Shown here piece after piece: positions 37,239-50,271 of a stretch of DNA of 64,000 nt (its first letter is position 1; every line of letters starts with the position of its first letter). The notes under the pieces are model-generated. The model was not told the DNA's origin, did not search any database, and was given only the letters and a program-made list of their open reading frames with translations. The DNA lies in assembly GCA_023374045.1 (NCBI GenBank), contig CM041781.1:142840982-142904981 (forward strand), read 5' to 3'. The DNA is from Limonium bicolor (lineage: Eukaryota; Streptophyta; Magnoliopsida; Caryophyllales; Plumbaginaceae). The translations under genes were made by a program, and so were the position numbers.

Positions 37239-39808
37239 GAAGTATCGCTCTGATGACTGAATTACCGAGCTTAGGAAGTACTGAGTTAGAATTTTAGTAC
37301 TTTGGGTTAAGGGTTGAGTGATAGCGTGAGAGATACGCTAGTAAGGAACTACCAGTACTGGAAACCTACAGTATCCTTCCCACCCTCCACAATCCCTGTT
37401 TTATAACTTGGGAAACAACGCCAAAGAGATGAAAGTCCTCTCTTACTCGGGAATACCCGATCTGGCTGTTAGTAAGTACCCTTAAGGGTACGGAGAACCT
37501 GTCATACGGTAGATCCCGAAAGTTGGGAATCCCGGAGACGGTCTCCATCCCAACAATGTTAACCGCATTTCATAGCAATGAATGAAGGATTTTGTGTATA
37601 AGAGAATAGAATTTCCGGCAACCTGGGTCGACATGCAAAGCAGTCGAGATTAACCAGCTTGCAACGCACCGACCGTGCAACAGGTAAGAAGTGGATTAGC
37701 GAGACCCGAGACGAGTGTCTACGGGACCACCGTTGATAAATAATACACCAACGGTATATCAACCGACAAAGGAACTACAACGTAGTGCCCAAACAAGAGA
37801 CAAGTCTCAGCATCCACGACAAGTACGTGGAACGGGCTACAAAGAGAATACAATACTAAGAAAAAGGGGCCTCCCAGAATGGGAAACACCCTAGTTAATG
37901 ACTATCATGTGAAAACAGTGAGAAATCACCTAGAGGAGTATTTATCAAGGTAGTAAGATCAGTGAGGGCCAACAAGGCCACTGATGACAATATGGGTAAA
38001 AACAATACCACAATCGGTATGTGTTAAACCGATAGCCAGTTAGCATGGCGCACTTGCCATAGCAAGTGCTGCTGTAACAGGGCTGTTCGGGAAATTTATA
38101 AACCAATACAAAGTACTTGGAAAAGTACCATAAAGTTAAATGTGATTGTCATGATAGTGGAAGGGCCTGTTAGCCTAACCTCTGCAATTGGAAACACACC
38201 AGTCAGCAAGAAGCTAGACTTGGCTAAGGTAAGAAGATGTTGTGAAACCATGAAAACTTTCTTTCAAACCCAAATTTATTCAAACCCTTTCTTTTCAAAA
38301 CCAGATTTTCTTTCAAACCAACACTTCTTTCCAACCTTCTTTTAAACCAAACCAGTAAAACCAAGGACAGTTGACAAGGATACAACAATGGACAAACCTT
38401 CCCTCGATTAAGTTCGGGAAGCAAGGAATGAATATTGTCACGGGACAATATAAGGGAGTTGACAACAGAATACCTCACCAAGGCATGTGATGGACACTAC
38501 AAGTGTACCAACTGTGTTGTGGGACGACCGCACTCCGATAGGAGCATGTGGGCCTGACAGACCTACTTATAGGTTAGTTGGGTAAGTAGTAATGTATCAG
38601 TATGATACCCCATATATGTATACGAGTAGAGTCCGAAACACGGGTAGTAGTCGACTCCGTCTACGGTCAGCAGTATAAATCAAACGAGAGCTAGAGATTG
38701 CAAGGAATGGTTGAAGTTAAGGAACTCAGTTAAGTTAACGAAACTAAAGGAATTAGTGAATTCCTTTCAAGGAAATGTTTAAGAGTCAGAAGGTGCGAAG
38801 TGCACTAACTGAATGTAAAGACAGCTTATATGACTTAAGGATCCCCAGGGATAAACGTGGAAGCTGGAATGGTGACCCAGCCTAGTGTGGACACATTAAT
38901 GTGCAATGGACGGGATGAAGTTCCCAGAATGAGTACCTACATTATTAGGAAATGTTGAACTTCACAGAAGAAGATAATAACCAGTTAAGGACGCAAAAAG
39001 GCGTGACTAACTGAATGTACCAATAACTGTGAACCAGATGTAAAGGCATAACTTGATAACACCCAGGAGAAATCCTTGAAGGGTGCTCGCATCAACAATT
39101 GTTGGATGAAATACATGACAGAAACGCAAGGGTTGAAATTAACACCCAGTTTAGACATAAGTTGTCAGGAGACGGACTAACAATCCTAAAGGACATCCCA
39201 TGAAAGGAAATGTGATGCAACAACCTTGTCATGGATGCCAATACAACCTCTAACCAGGTAACATGGTATAGAGAAGTACGTATGTGTGGACAGCCTACAA
39301 TGAGCCCAGCTCAAGGCAAATAAGGCTTATAAGCCATAAGCAAGATATGTTATATAAATTCGATTGATTGTAGAAGTTTATGTTGTATAAGTGAATAAGT
39401 GGTAAGCGAACCACTGCATTAAGAGTGGGGATACCTCTCGATATTGTGAGACCGCAGAAGCGGTAGTTATGTGAATCAAGTTCAAGAAATATGTGGAGGA
39501 TGGACCACGTTGTTATTACCCCACGGTGATTCGAATAAAATAACACGAAAAGAAATACTCGTACCAGTTGTGTACACAGGAAGAGTAATAAGTCTGATAA
39601 CAATCACCATAGGTGTGTGAAGCTAAATGTGTAGCGAACAACGCTCAAGAAACTTAAGGGCTCAAGAAAAATAGTAGTATATTCAAAAAATCAGCCAAAT
39701 AAGTGGCCAGATAAACCCAGCGTAATAGCGGAAGCTAATATAATAGCGGATACAGTATAAGTTGATGCTATATAATGAAAGAGGATACGGTGTGCAATAA
39801 GCGACCGT
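37239..39808 (+). mobile_element. Non-coding body of the LTR-C element, truncated
   Basis: These 2.6 kb have no frame longer than about 100 codons and no Gag or Pol motif. They are homologous to the LTR-D body: shared segments include ATGGCGCACTTGCCATAGCA (38045 and 42570), CAGTCAGCA near 38200 and 42750, GGACGAC..GCACTCC near 38522 and 44893, and GTGGGGATACCTCTC near 39427 and 43809. The segment near 38375-38690 sits at a different place in the order than in the other body, so one has been rearranged. The body breaks off at about 39808, where the middle of LTR-D begins. With its LTR it fits the LARD class of large non-autonomous elements. Confidence 0.7.
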
Positions 39809-41622
39809 TGGGACCGGACTTACAAGGTCGGTCATGTCTAAAAATTTTGTACTGTGATTGGTCTTTGGAACCGACCGAACTTGGGACCGACTTTGCAAGG
39901 TTGGTCGGGGTAAAATTTTCGAACGGTAATAAGTTCTGGAATGGACCGACCTTGGGTAAGGTCGGTCGGTAAGGTCGGTCGACCCTAAAGATGAAAAAAA
40001 AGAAGGAAACCCTAAAGAGGTTTAGAGGTATTAATGGTACCCCATTAAGAGGGCATTGATGATAAGAGGTATAAAGACCTAAGGGATTTAGTTAAGTATA
40101 AACTTAAAAGTCTAAGGTTAAGTTGTAAGATTAAGTTGTAAAACTTAAGAGGTGTTAGGTGGGGATCATTATGGGTTAAGAAAGTTAATTAAATTGAATT
40201 AAGCTAAGTGATTAATAACCTAAAACTGAATCAATGTTTTAGGACTTGAGAGTTTGGACCCCGGAGGAGAGTAAGCAACCAAACGACCAACGGTGAACGG
40301 TACAGTTCTTCTTGTGACCTGCTTGCTAACGAGGTGTCCCTCGGCTTGTGTGCTATTTGTTTTTGCGTGCTCACTAAACAAGATAAAGCATGTAACCGGA
40401 ACATTATGTTTATTGTATTGTTGTGTGATGTTTGAAAACTAACACAACTTACCGTAAGAACTTACTAACCAACGTTTAGTAAGGAATTGAGTGAGACTAA
40501 GGAACGCTCCGTAATATTAGTTTGTTATAAACCGAAAGAGGTTAACCAACAAACATGGTTTTGAGACTTCTACTAACTGGTACTTGGGGGGAGTGAGGAA
40601 CCCAGGACTAACTCCGGTCATGCATGCTAAGGAAAGGGGGTCGGTATCTATAGCAGATCCGACTTCCGCTTAAGGACTTGTCTTCGGACTTGTAGCCTAG
40701 GGTCGGTTGGCCGGCTCTGCTACATTAGACATCCTGTCCAAAGTAGGTGGCTTTAAGATGGCGTAGGGGGATCTAGCCTACATCCCCAACAATTTAAGAA
40801 TGTTGTTTATTGCCGGTAAGTGTCCTGCTGCTGGCTAGGGTTAACCAAGCCCTACGAAAATAAACAACGAACTAAGGGTTAACCAGTTCCCAATGAGAGA
40901 ACGGTTGGCATATATACGATAAGGTTGAGATAAGTTGCAACCATTCCTATTTAAAGGATGGTTTGTATTATAAGACTGAGATAAGCTACATCCATTCCTT
41001 TTTAAAGGATGGTTGTTTCTAAGACTAAGATGAGACTAAGATTGAGGTAAGATAAGAATGGACTAAGATTAAGAGGAAACATAACTTAAGGAGTTAAATA
41101 ATTGACTCACTAATTAAGAGAACGCATTTAAGTCGTTCATTGTGTTTGAAATTTGATTGTTCATATTTGGCTTGTTGTTTACTGCACTTTCTATTATGTT
41201 GTGCATCTAATCAACCTCCATGCTATCGACAATTAGTCGTCGTAGCCACGTTAGCTTGGGGGCCATGAGAGGATCGTACAGCATTCGTGCTGACCCCCTT
41301 TGGGGGCTGTTTTTACTACACAGGTGAACGTCAGGAGGCGGTCATCACGGGAGTAAGATGGGGTACAAGCGTTACGGGTTAAGAGTGGCCTACGAGTTGT
41401 GCATGTACACTCGTATGACATTTTGAGTTAGTAAGATGTATAGGATGTGAGGGGAATGTAAGAAGGATATGTATTTGGTTAAGATTGGTATGTACTAATG
41501 TCCGGTATATTCTATAGTCAGACCGTGGCAAGGTCCTGGAATGTATTTGAAACCGCTGCAGAGTTTGTATATATGGTGATAAGTTTGTGATAACCACGAT
41601 TGGATCGAGATGGGGTGTTACA
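39809..41622 (+). repeat. LTR-D, 3' part of a long LTR
   Basis: It ends in GGGGTGTTACA at 41622, followed by a primer site. It contains the conserved 3' landmarks: CTTGTGTGCTAT box near 40350, CCCCCTTTGGGGG hairpin near 41294, acceptor-like TACACAG at 41323 and CCGCTGCAG near 41562. The start is missing: the sequence joins the LTR-C body directly at the hairpin array. It is clearly diverged from LTR-B and LTR-C and represents another subfamily. Confidence 0.82.
39812..39980 (+). repeat. GACCGG hairpin array, three units, in LTR-D
   Basis: Units at about 39812, 39885 and 39944 have arms GACCG(G)ACTT and AAGGTCGGTC. Spacers (AAAATTTT...CTGGAA) resemble those in LTR-F, so the two arrays may share origin. 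Confidence 0.8.
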
Positions 41623-41627
41623 AAAAG

Positions 41628-41639
41628 TGGTATCAGAGC
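41628..41639 (+). other. Primer binding site after LTR-D
   Basis: TGGTATCAGAGC, 5 bp after the LTR; the same initiator-Met type as for LTR-C. Confidence 0.92.
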
Positions 41640-44600
41640 GTAGTTACGCTCTGAAGACAAGAATTACCGAACATAGGAGAATACAGAGGTTGAGTTTGAG
41701 TTATGGGTTAAGGGTTGAGTGATAGAGTGAATGGTGCGTTAGTTAGGACTTCCCGGTATTTACCGGATATCCATAGTACCTAGACCCGCCCTCCACATCC
41801 CTAGCCCTGAATATGTGGAACAAACGCCAGAGAGAAGAAAGCCTTCTCTTACTCGGGGAAACCCGATCTGGCAGTTAGTTAACAGTAAGCAATACGAGAA
41901 ACATCTTGTTGCACAACAGTTACGGAGAACTTGGAGGTTTTTAATGGAGCGCAACAGAGAAACAGGCGCTACCTATGGAATTCTATCAATAAGGGAACGG
42001 TAATTACCGGCAACATGGGTCGACATGCTACGCAGTCGAAATAACCCGCCATACCAATGATAAGAAAAGCACTAAAGGTGCAATGGGTAAGAAAAGGTAA
42101 ACGACGTGAGTACCGGGCAGTGGTCCGAATAAGCATAACAGTGGGATAATATAAAGCTTAAGGGATAAGATTACTAGAAAGTCCAGTTAAGAACGGGAAC
42201 TCCAAACCCCATACAATGAAGAAGGTTGCAACCTAGCCGACATAATGGAGACGACGGTAGAAACTCATACAACTATACACCAGAATAGGACTACGATGTA
42301 GTGCCTAAAGGAGGATCATTACTTAGTAACCACGACAAAATGTGTGGGAACGGGAGCGAGGATTAAGACATAAGTAAGTAACGAGGGGTTCCCTCAAAAA
42401 GAGAAACACCCTGACAAATGACAATACTGTCAAAACAACTAGGAAACTGCCGGATGGCTAGTTATCCTAAATAAGAGAACGTCGAAAGAGTCCCGAGGAC
42501 TACCAAAGATATGGAAACTAGGTGGAAGTACCACTACCGACGCACACGGTACCGGAAGCTCATCTTGCATGGCGCACTTGCCATAGCAAGTGCTACCACG
42601 ATTAAACAGTACGGAAAGCCATCATGGCGAGGTAATACAACGCTACAGTTGTAGTACACGCTAATACCGGATTGTAAATCTATAAGAACGGGAGAATGAG
42701 ACCTTGGAAGGGCCTGACGGCCTGACCATGATGAGATGAGCGGATACACCAGTCAGCAGGGAGATGAACTTGGACAGAATACTAAACGATATAAATATTA
42801 GCAACGGTACAACCTACTACAACAACAACCGATCGTGCGGTAAGAACATCAATCCCGAACCCCGAGAGGAAAACATAAGAGATCGCTCAGTAATGCGAGC
42901 AAAACACTACGTAAGTGATAACGTACAAGGAATGCATTACGGAGTACAATAGGGACCGCCGACATAAAAAACATTCAACAAGAATGGGATAAGACTCCCA
43001 GATTGATCACTGAGAATACCAGTAATAAGCATTCTTCAATGAAGATGTTGGAAGGCCCAAAAAAAAAGGATAAAAGAAATGAACGTAAGCTATAACCTAC
43101 TAAGGATTAAAGACGTACAACCCTGGAAAAGGAAATCTCAGAGGACTACCCCCACAGAGCGGGTATAGTCGAGCCGAACAAACTGATGAATGACAGTTAA
43201 TACTGTTTGTCTAACTTACTAACACCCAAGTGTGATTGATCATCAACGGGTGGCGTAGTCAATAGAAGTTGAACGAAGCGTTGAGATGAAAGTATAAGAT
43301 GACAGGATGATATCCAACTTGGACACCGTAAGGCAAACGCCTAATACGAACTTAACCTTGATTACTAAAAGACACAAGTCTAGCAAAATGATAGTATTTT
43401 CGAGGACACTAAGTAACCTCAGATCACCTGAATAAACTTCCATTGCAGGAAGCAGGATGCAGCAACTTACCTTGAAACCCGATACTACATTCAATATGTA
43501 ACCTAATTGTGGATAATGTTCAAAGAAACAAAAACCTATAAGGATGACCTACGGATGAGTAAGATTACAAGTAATGAACTGAGGCATTAAGCACGAAGAG
43601 CCTACGAGCCAAGGATGTTAACCACATCAAAGCCGAGGTACAGTAAGTTGTAAGAGCCTATATAAGCCGTGAGGAACTACAATTCGTAGATATGAACGGT
43701 TACAAACCTATAACTTAGATTGGGGAAAATATTACCAAGAAAGGGTATCAATGAGGATATTAAGATAATGCTAAGGACAGGGGCGGAGAACGAACCATTC
43801 CTTTAGGGTGGGGATACCTCTCCTTGTTGTGAGGCCATGAGTGGGAATAAACCCCTCAAAAGGGCTTTCACTTATTAGAGATGCATTACGCTTTTGTTAA
43901 AGAATGGAAAATGTAAACCTTGAGACTACCTTTAAACATACCAGATATACTTGAGTAATAAGGAAGGCTGCAGAGATAGACCCCATATCCAACACCCAGG
44001 ATGTAAGAATCAGTAATCGTCAGAGATAAACATTGTGAGTGCACATTATGGCACGTCAAGTGACCAATGCTCAGAAGAGCTTGTGATTCAGCAGATGACT
44101 TCTTCAGTAACCGGTTAAATTACATGGTAAATAACATCATAAAGGATGAAGGAATGCAAGAGAAATTAGCCTACTTACGAATCTGAAATTGAAGCAGAAC
44201 ATCTTTATATTAAGAGATAACCATTTTACAGCACGGTATAACAACCTCCAAACACCGAGATTAGAGAAACCCCAGTGTGTTTACACCAAGAAGGGATTGA
44301 ATATAAGATAAGATGTTAGAGTAAATGAGTAAGTAGTTGCTCCATCAATGGGCAACATGGAAACGGCCAACTACCGCGACAGTAGTGGTCATGAGTACAA
44401 AATTTATATAAAGGGATTAAGACGTGGTGCGCAGTAAAGCGACCATTATGTATGAGCCATCAAATATTGACACTGAGGCAATTAGATTTATGAATTAAGA
44501 CCAATATAAGTAAGAAAATAAGATGGTAGATGAACTGTGCATTGATGCCAGTATTCTGGACCTGGTTAGGTAAAATTTCACAGGAAGCACACTACCCATT

Positions 44601-46210
44601 CCTTAAGGAACTGGAAGTGCATTCCTAGTAGAACAAATATGAAAAAGAAGATAAGAGGCTCTATGGAAAGAGACCTCAGTCACTAATAGACCGAATCAGT
44701 ACGAGATACAGAAAGAACTAGAGCATACAATACCCAAGAACATAGTAAATGGATTTTCCTTGATCAAGTTCAAGAAGAAAAATAAGTGTTATTATGGAAC
44801 GATGAAAGAGGAGATCGACAACAGAATACTTCATAGTTAGCAATGGTTAAACGTGTGACGGACACTACGAGTTTACTAAAACGAGATGTGGGACGACTGC
44901 ACCCCACGGGGCTTGCAGGCCTAACACGCTCATTTATGAGTTAGTTGGGTAAGTGGTAATGTACTAGTAAGGTACCCCATGCATGTAGACGAGTGGTGTA
45001 AGGAACACGGGAAGTAGTCGACTCCGTACCACGAACAACGACGCAAGATCAGACAAGAGCAACTACTACCACAAACAGTCGAAGAGAAGAATTCAGTTGA
45101 ACCAACAACACAAAGGAATTAAAGAACAAATAATTAAGGACTATGAAGTGCAAAGAGCACGGATTATTAAGCACAGACATTGGACATGTCTTAAAGTGTT
45201 AAGGATAAGACTGTAAAGCACAATAAGCACTAAACAGTAGTTTCAGATTAGGGGTCATCCTTAGACCAAAGGTCAGTTGGAGAGAACAATTTAGACATTC
45301 GAGAAAACACTAAGAGTATGAACATAAGATCTTCAAGGAGAATGGATAGACGAGTTACAACTCATTAAGGCCATGTATATAAAAAGATAACACGTGTCCA
45401 CTGAGAGACCAAATTCCTAAACTGTAAGGAGGCAGAAGGATATACAATACTATGAACGATTAGAAAGGCAGTTAAGCCTAAGATTATCAGAGTCGCGCAG
45501 CTGAAGCTAGCAGACCACTACCTTTGAGATTAGACCAAACTAAGTTAAGAAAATGGTATAAGTACCGTTAAGAATCCTCTATACAGAGACTAAGCCATTA
45601 ACATAGTTATGACCCTCTGATCCAATTATAAGTGAGATAGATGACATGGAAGCTAGAACGCATGGTGAGAATTAGACATCTTGAACTTATGTTCAAGGAT
45701 GATATAATGTTGATTACGTGGGCGTAATCCATTTTAAGGGGGGCAGAGCGAAAACCGCTTAGCGTATGTTACATAAACTACGGTGTGCATAGCACAAAAG
45801 AATTTGAGTAATATGTTCTACATAAACATTTTGAGATAAATCATGGCCATTGCACACAGAAGATGTGAATACCATACATATTAAGTACCTATCTTGTTAA
45901 CTCCAGTGTGAGTACAGGTTAAGAGAAGTAAGGAAGAAGATGGTAATGCTATGAGATATAAGATGGTGAGAATTGGTATGACACGATTATAGAACTTAGT
46001 AGGAATTTAGGTCTTGAGGTAATTACTAAGAGATGAATCGGGAATGTTTGATGGACTGAGTCCACAGTTTGGAGATGTATTGATTATGATTAGAAGAACT
46101 AAAAAGATAGAAAATTGGACATGAGTGAATTATTTGGATGTTTGAAAATGACGTGGGAGGTGGAAATTGATTTTCTAGGGATCAAGGGAAACCGAACACA
46201 AATTGGGGTG
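41640..46210 (+). mobile_element. Non-coding body of the LTR-D element
   Basis: About 4.6 kb with no recognisable protein on either strand and no open frame above about 85 codons. Homology to the LTR-C body shows it is a replicating non-coding family rather than random DNA. AAGGGGGGCAGAG at 45736-45748 is a polypurine tract of the type that ends chromovirus internal regions, but no LTR start follows it. 45750-46210 is of unknown nature. The TAT element enters at 46211. Confidence 0.65.
45736..45748 (+). other. Candidate polypurine tract
   Basis: AAGGGGGGCAGAG after TTTT, matching the usual chromovirus 3' context. It is not directly followed by a TGAAATACCCC LTR start, so either the 3' LTR is lost or this tract is a relic. 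Confidence 0.5.
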
Positions 46211-47019
46211 TGTGGATGGTGATTTTTTGGTATGAGAGGGGGTCTATCTAAATATGGTCTGACTGAGAAGTCTAGATCCTAGAAAATGCCATTCTATGGA
46301 GGGTGAAAACCCGTTATTCATGGCAGCCCTAAAATACCTACTAAATCATCCGTCTTTCCCAGAAAGTGTAGAGGGGAGTGCAAGTGTGCACTACACCCGC
46401 TCTCGATAGGCTCCACGCGGACTGATGCCTCTATAAGGCGGATTTGACTAGAGTCGCCACCTAGTTTAACCTAAGAATACTAGGAAGGAAGATTGGGGGA
46501 ACCGTGGTTGACTCTGAAATTATTGCCTATGGATAGGGCTTATCTGGTCATTTACAGAGATTCTATTATGGGTTCGCACTGGGTTACACCCCTTAGAAGT
46601 GGCAATGACCACGACTTCGGATTGGTGCCCGAGGAAATCTCAGTCTCCAATTATCAGGATTGTCTTCTTTCAAAACCTTATTAGAGAGATTCATTTAAAA
46701 GCCAAGGATAGGATAGAATAGGAAGAAGGAATGAGTATCGAGTGCCAAGAAGGGCTTAACAAGTTTGAGAAAATTGATTAAACATGAAGGAGGTGTTAGG
46801 CGAGCTTTTCTGCCAAGCTAGCGCCAAAGTGGGGATTGGTGGATAAAAGGAATGGAAGGAGAACATGACGAAAGGAGGAAAACGGGGTTTTTGATCGGAA
46901 TGGGGTCGCACCCTTGGTGAGCTGCCTACGTACTCAACTTCCTGTTGAGATCAGACCTTTCGTAGTTCACGTTTTTAGGATTTTGGAATTTTGATGTTTG
47001 ATGTGTGAGATGTTATAGT

Positions 47020-47190
47020 CTGTGAGATGCTCGGGTCTATGAGACGTTTGAAATCTTAAGATGTGAAATCTATGAGACGCTCGGATATGTGAGACACTCG
47101 GGTCTGTGAGATGCTCTGGTCTGTGAGATATTCAAATCATAAGAATAACAAAGTCTATGAGACGCTCGGGTCTGTGAGACATTCGAATGT
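47020..47190 (+). repeat. 17-18-bp tandem repeat CTGTGAGACGCTCGGGT
   Basis: Degenerate head-to-tail copies with interruptions. The same block is at 51080-51255 in the other LTR. Confidence 0.8.
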
Positions 47191-47459
47191 GGGCGAAAAT
47201 GGAATTGAATTGAAATTGAAGTTGAATTGGAATTGAATGAATTTTTTTTGGAATTGAAATGAAATTGAATTTGGAAATGAATTTAATGAATGAGAATGAA
47301 TTGAATTAAATTTTTGAATGAATGAATGATTGAAAGAAGTTTTTGAATCGAATTGGAATTTACTAGTCGGGTTGAGTTTAGGCTGAATTGAAATAATTTT
47401 GGATTTGGATTTGAATTTGAGATGGGATTGGATCGGTATTTGGATTGATCGTGTGCCAA

Positions 47460-47930
47460 ATTTGAACTGATGGGCCAGATTAGGGCCTTGGAACGTTAGG
47501 CCGGAATGGGCCTTGAATGTGGGTGAATTGGGCCATGGGATGTTGGGCCAAAACGGGCCTTGGAACGTGGGCCGAATTACGCCTAGAAAATTTGACCGAA
47601 GTGGGCCTTGAAAAATGGACCAAAGTGGGTCTTAAAAATTGGGCCGAAAGTAGGCCTTGATAATTAGGCCGAAGTGGGCCTTAAAATGGACCGAAGTGGG
47701 CCTTGAAAGGTTGGTTGAAGTGGGCCTTGAAATGGGCTTCGAATTGGGCTTTGAAATGGGCCTCGATTTGGGTTTTGAATCGGGCCTTGAATTGGGCTTT
47801 GAAATGGGCCTTGGATTGGGCCTTGGAGAATGGGCCGGATCGGGCCTGTGAAAAGTGGGTCGATTTGGGCCTTGGAGAATGGGCCGAATTGTCTTGGAAA
47901 GGGGGGGCCAAATTGGGCCTTGGGAATTGA
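47460..47930 (+). repeat. Tandem repeat of GGGCC(T/G)TGAA-type units
   Basis: About twenty units of 20-25 bp, for example GAAGTGGGCCTTGAAAATGG and CGAATTGGGCTTTGAAATGG, repeated at 51538-51990. Proline/glutamine-rich frames on the minus strand and Trp/Leu/Gly-rich frames on the plus strand are translations of this repeat. Confidence 0.88.
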
Positions 47931-48088
47931 GGTTGGAAGATGATTTGAATCTATGAGACAATTGGAGTTTGGGTGAAGTTTGTGTTTGGAGAGAGTGTAT
48001 GGCTCTATCTCTATTAACATGAGGTTTACGGATATAAGACATCTTCGGTTCGATCTTGAGTGATTGTTGAACAAGAATGCAGGAATCA

Positions 48089-50250
48089 CTTTCCTCTCAT
48101 GGAGGGATGTGGGTTAATCTCTCGTGAGTATGGTCGTGTGTGCTAATGGTGTGATGATAATCTAATGTTCAGAGCAGTATTTTCCTAAGAATTTCTTTCG
48201 AGGTCATGGACTTTCCGATCCTTACAAATTTCTCACCTGCAATGGGGGTAGGCTATTATATTTTGGTGCTTAGATCAAAGAGTCGCTCACACTTAAAGGA
48301 CCCTGTGGGGTAAGGTCACACTCACTCGCTCATTGTCCCTTTAGTATGACAGGGCATGCTGATAACAAGTACGAAGCTTATGATTCATGTTTCAGATCCG
48401 GTACTTTCAGTTAACTCTCATCGACTTATGAGTCAGAGGTCTTTTATTGGGTTATAATGGGGCTGATGGGTATGATGTATGTCACATGGGACTAGAGGAT
48501 CAATTTGGGAATTGTGGAGCTTTTTGTGCAATAGAGGATATGTTTCGCCTTCGCCATGGGTGGAATGATTAGACAGGTTTTGATAACCTCTTTTTTTGTT
48601 TCTATGGGACATCGTTGGTCCTTTGGATTCAGATTTCTCCTTCGTGCCTCTTCTGGTGCACGGTTTGAGCTTTCTTCTCATTTTTGTCTTTTGAAATTGC
48701 ATTTGGCTCATTGACTTTCTCAAGCTTTCTTTGCTTTGTATTTTGGCTTTCAGCTTTGATTGAACATTTTGGTGCTTCTTTGTTTGGAGTGGCATTGACT
48801 CTCTGATTTCTTTGAACATTTCATTTGATGTTTTTGTGAAAGATGGTGGGGGGAGGGGCCATGGCTCCAGCTCATTCATTTTCCTCTATAGCAAAGGTAG
48901 GTATGTACATGTGGGTTGGCATGTTGTGGAGCTTCTTTTTTGGAGAAGAAGTTTTTCATGAAAGGCTAAGCGGGGATCACTAAGGGATTATGTACAGGGC
49001 AGTCAAAGCTTTTTGGTTTTGTGAAGATTTTTATTCCTAAGTGCCTCATCATTCTCATTAGTCAATGATTGTTTCCTTACTATTATCGGATCTTAACATA
49101 AATCACAGCTTGTGTCTTGTTTATCAACATTACTCTCACTTTAGCATCGTGGCCTCTCCATGTGCTAAAGGAATGCACAAGTCTCTCATGGTTTTACCTC
49201 CATTGGATATCTCTACCTTCCCTCATCGCTCAGTGGATCGTCCAAAGCGCTCACTCGAAATTCAAGGGAAAATACCGCTCTTCGCACACTACTCACTTGG
49301 TTTGTGGTGCTGATATTGATTAGACCCTTGTGTGAATTTACGGGTCGAGAGTTTAGTGGTTCAAGCATTCTACTCAATCATTCTTTCAAGACTTTCATCA
49401 AAGATGTCGTTCCGATATGGGAGTATGCAAATGTAACTATCTACAATGCAATATATAGTGATAGTATGGAATTACTATGTACAAGATGCATGAAGTGGTG
49501 GTGATGACGATAATGCTGACTTTGGATTTGACTGAATGTTTGTTGTTGTATTGTATGCAATGCATGAGTGATAAGGCTACACTTAGTCTCGCTTGAGTCG
49601 GTTTCAGTTGATGGTTCATGAAACTCATCTCGTCAATGTCGGCTCTGAAGATGGTCTAGCTGTCGGGTGTGATGTGGGAGAAGCTGTTTTAGAATGTATT
49701 CGGTTGGTGATTGGCTCCTGGAGTTTAGGAATTTCAGGGAGTGACAACTCCCGCATGGTAGCCCCACAATATGACAGTGACTGCATTTTGTGGGATTTTT
49801 TGGATGTATGCAATTTTTGGATTTTTGGAAGTTTGCATCTTTTTTGGTATGCATGTCCATTAGAGGAATGCATGTTTAAGCTACCCAATCCGACCCCCAT
49901 CAGGACTATTCCTAACAGCTCATAATCACAACCAAAAACGGTAAATAAATGCACACGTAAGGAAAAGGAAGAAGTTAGACCCCTAATGGGCCCACCTACC
50001 TGGAGTTCCTGGAGGTTAGTCTAGCATAATCACACAATGATATAACACACATGGCAACGAGGCCGACTGTAAGCTCTTCACTCATATCCTAGCTATCCTC
50101 ACCAAACACACTCTAAGTGTGGAGTAGAGTAATCCTATGGCTTTCGAATGAATCTCTTAAAGGTTTTGAAAGAAACTAGGGAATCCTGACAATTTTGCAT
50201 GGAGTTCAGTCTTCCTTGACCAAGTTTATGAGAAACACTTACTCTAGTTT
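48089..50250 (-). other. Body of the TAT-like element
   Basis: 2.16 kb. Two minus-strand open frames are the only notable ones: 48433-48879 (148 codons, Lys/Ser/Gln-rich, starting MNELEPWPLPPPSF) and 49625-49954 (109 codons, closest to the primer site). Neither has a domain I recognise, and neither can be checked against a second copy. A 55-bp segment at 50141-50195 is an inverted copy of LTR sequence. Confidence 0.5.
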
Positions 50251-50268
50251 TCCCCAGCAGAGTCGCCA
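50251..50268 (-). other. Primer binding site of the TAT-like element
   Basis: On the minus strand TGGCGACTCTGCTGGGGA, three bases after the LTR end. This is the TAT/Ogre/Retand-type site; for Ogre it is reported to pair with tRNA-Arg. Confidence 0.85.
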
Positions 50269-50271
50269 TTC

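Larger units (their letters stand above)
46211..48088 (-). repeat. TAT-like 3' LTR (left copy)
   Basis: It matches 50272-52058 closely until about 48003. The right edge at 48088 is tentative: on the minus strand it would start TGATTCCTGC, preceded by the purine tract GAGAGGAAAG. It contains a GTGAGACGCTCGGGTCT short tandem repeat (47020-47190), a GAATTGAA-rich run (47195-47400) and a GGGCCTTGAA repeat (47460-47930). The 63-codon frame at 46493 occurs in both LTR copies but has no recognisable domain. Confidence 0.78.

Noticed and set aside
45736..45748. Start of a 3' LTR after the polypurine tract
   Set aside because: The bases that follow do not match any LTR start seen in the window.
47632..48089. 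Proline-rich open frames of 76-141 codons
   Set aside because: Direct translations of the GGGCCTTGAA tandem repeat; the same artefact recurs at 51693-52094.
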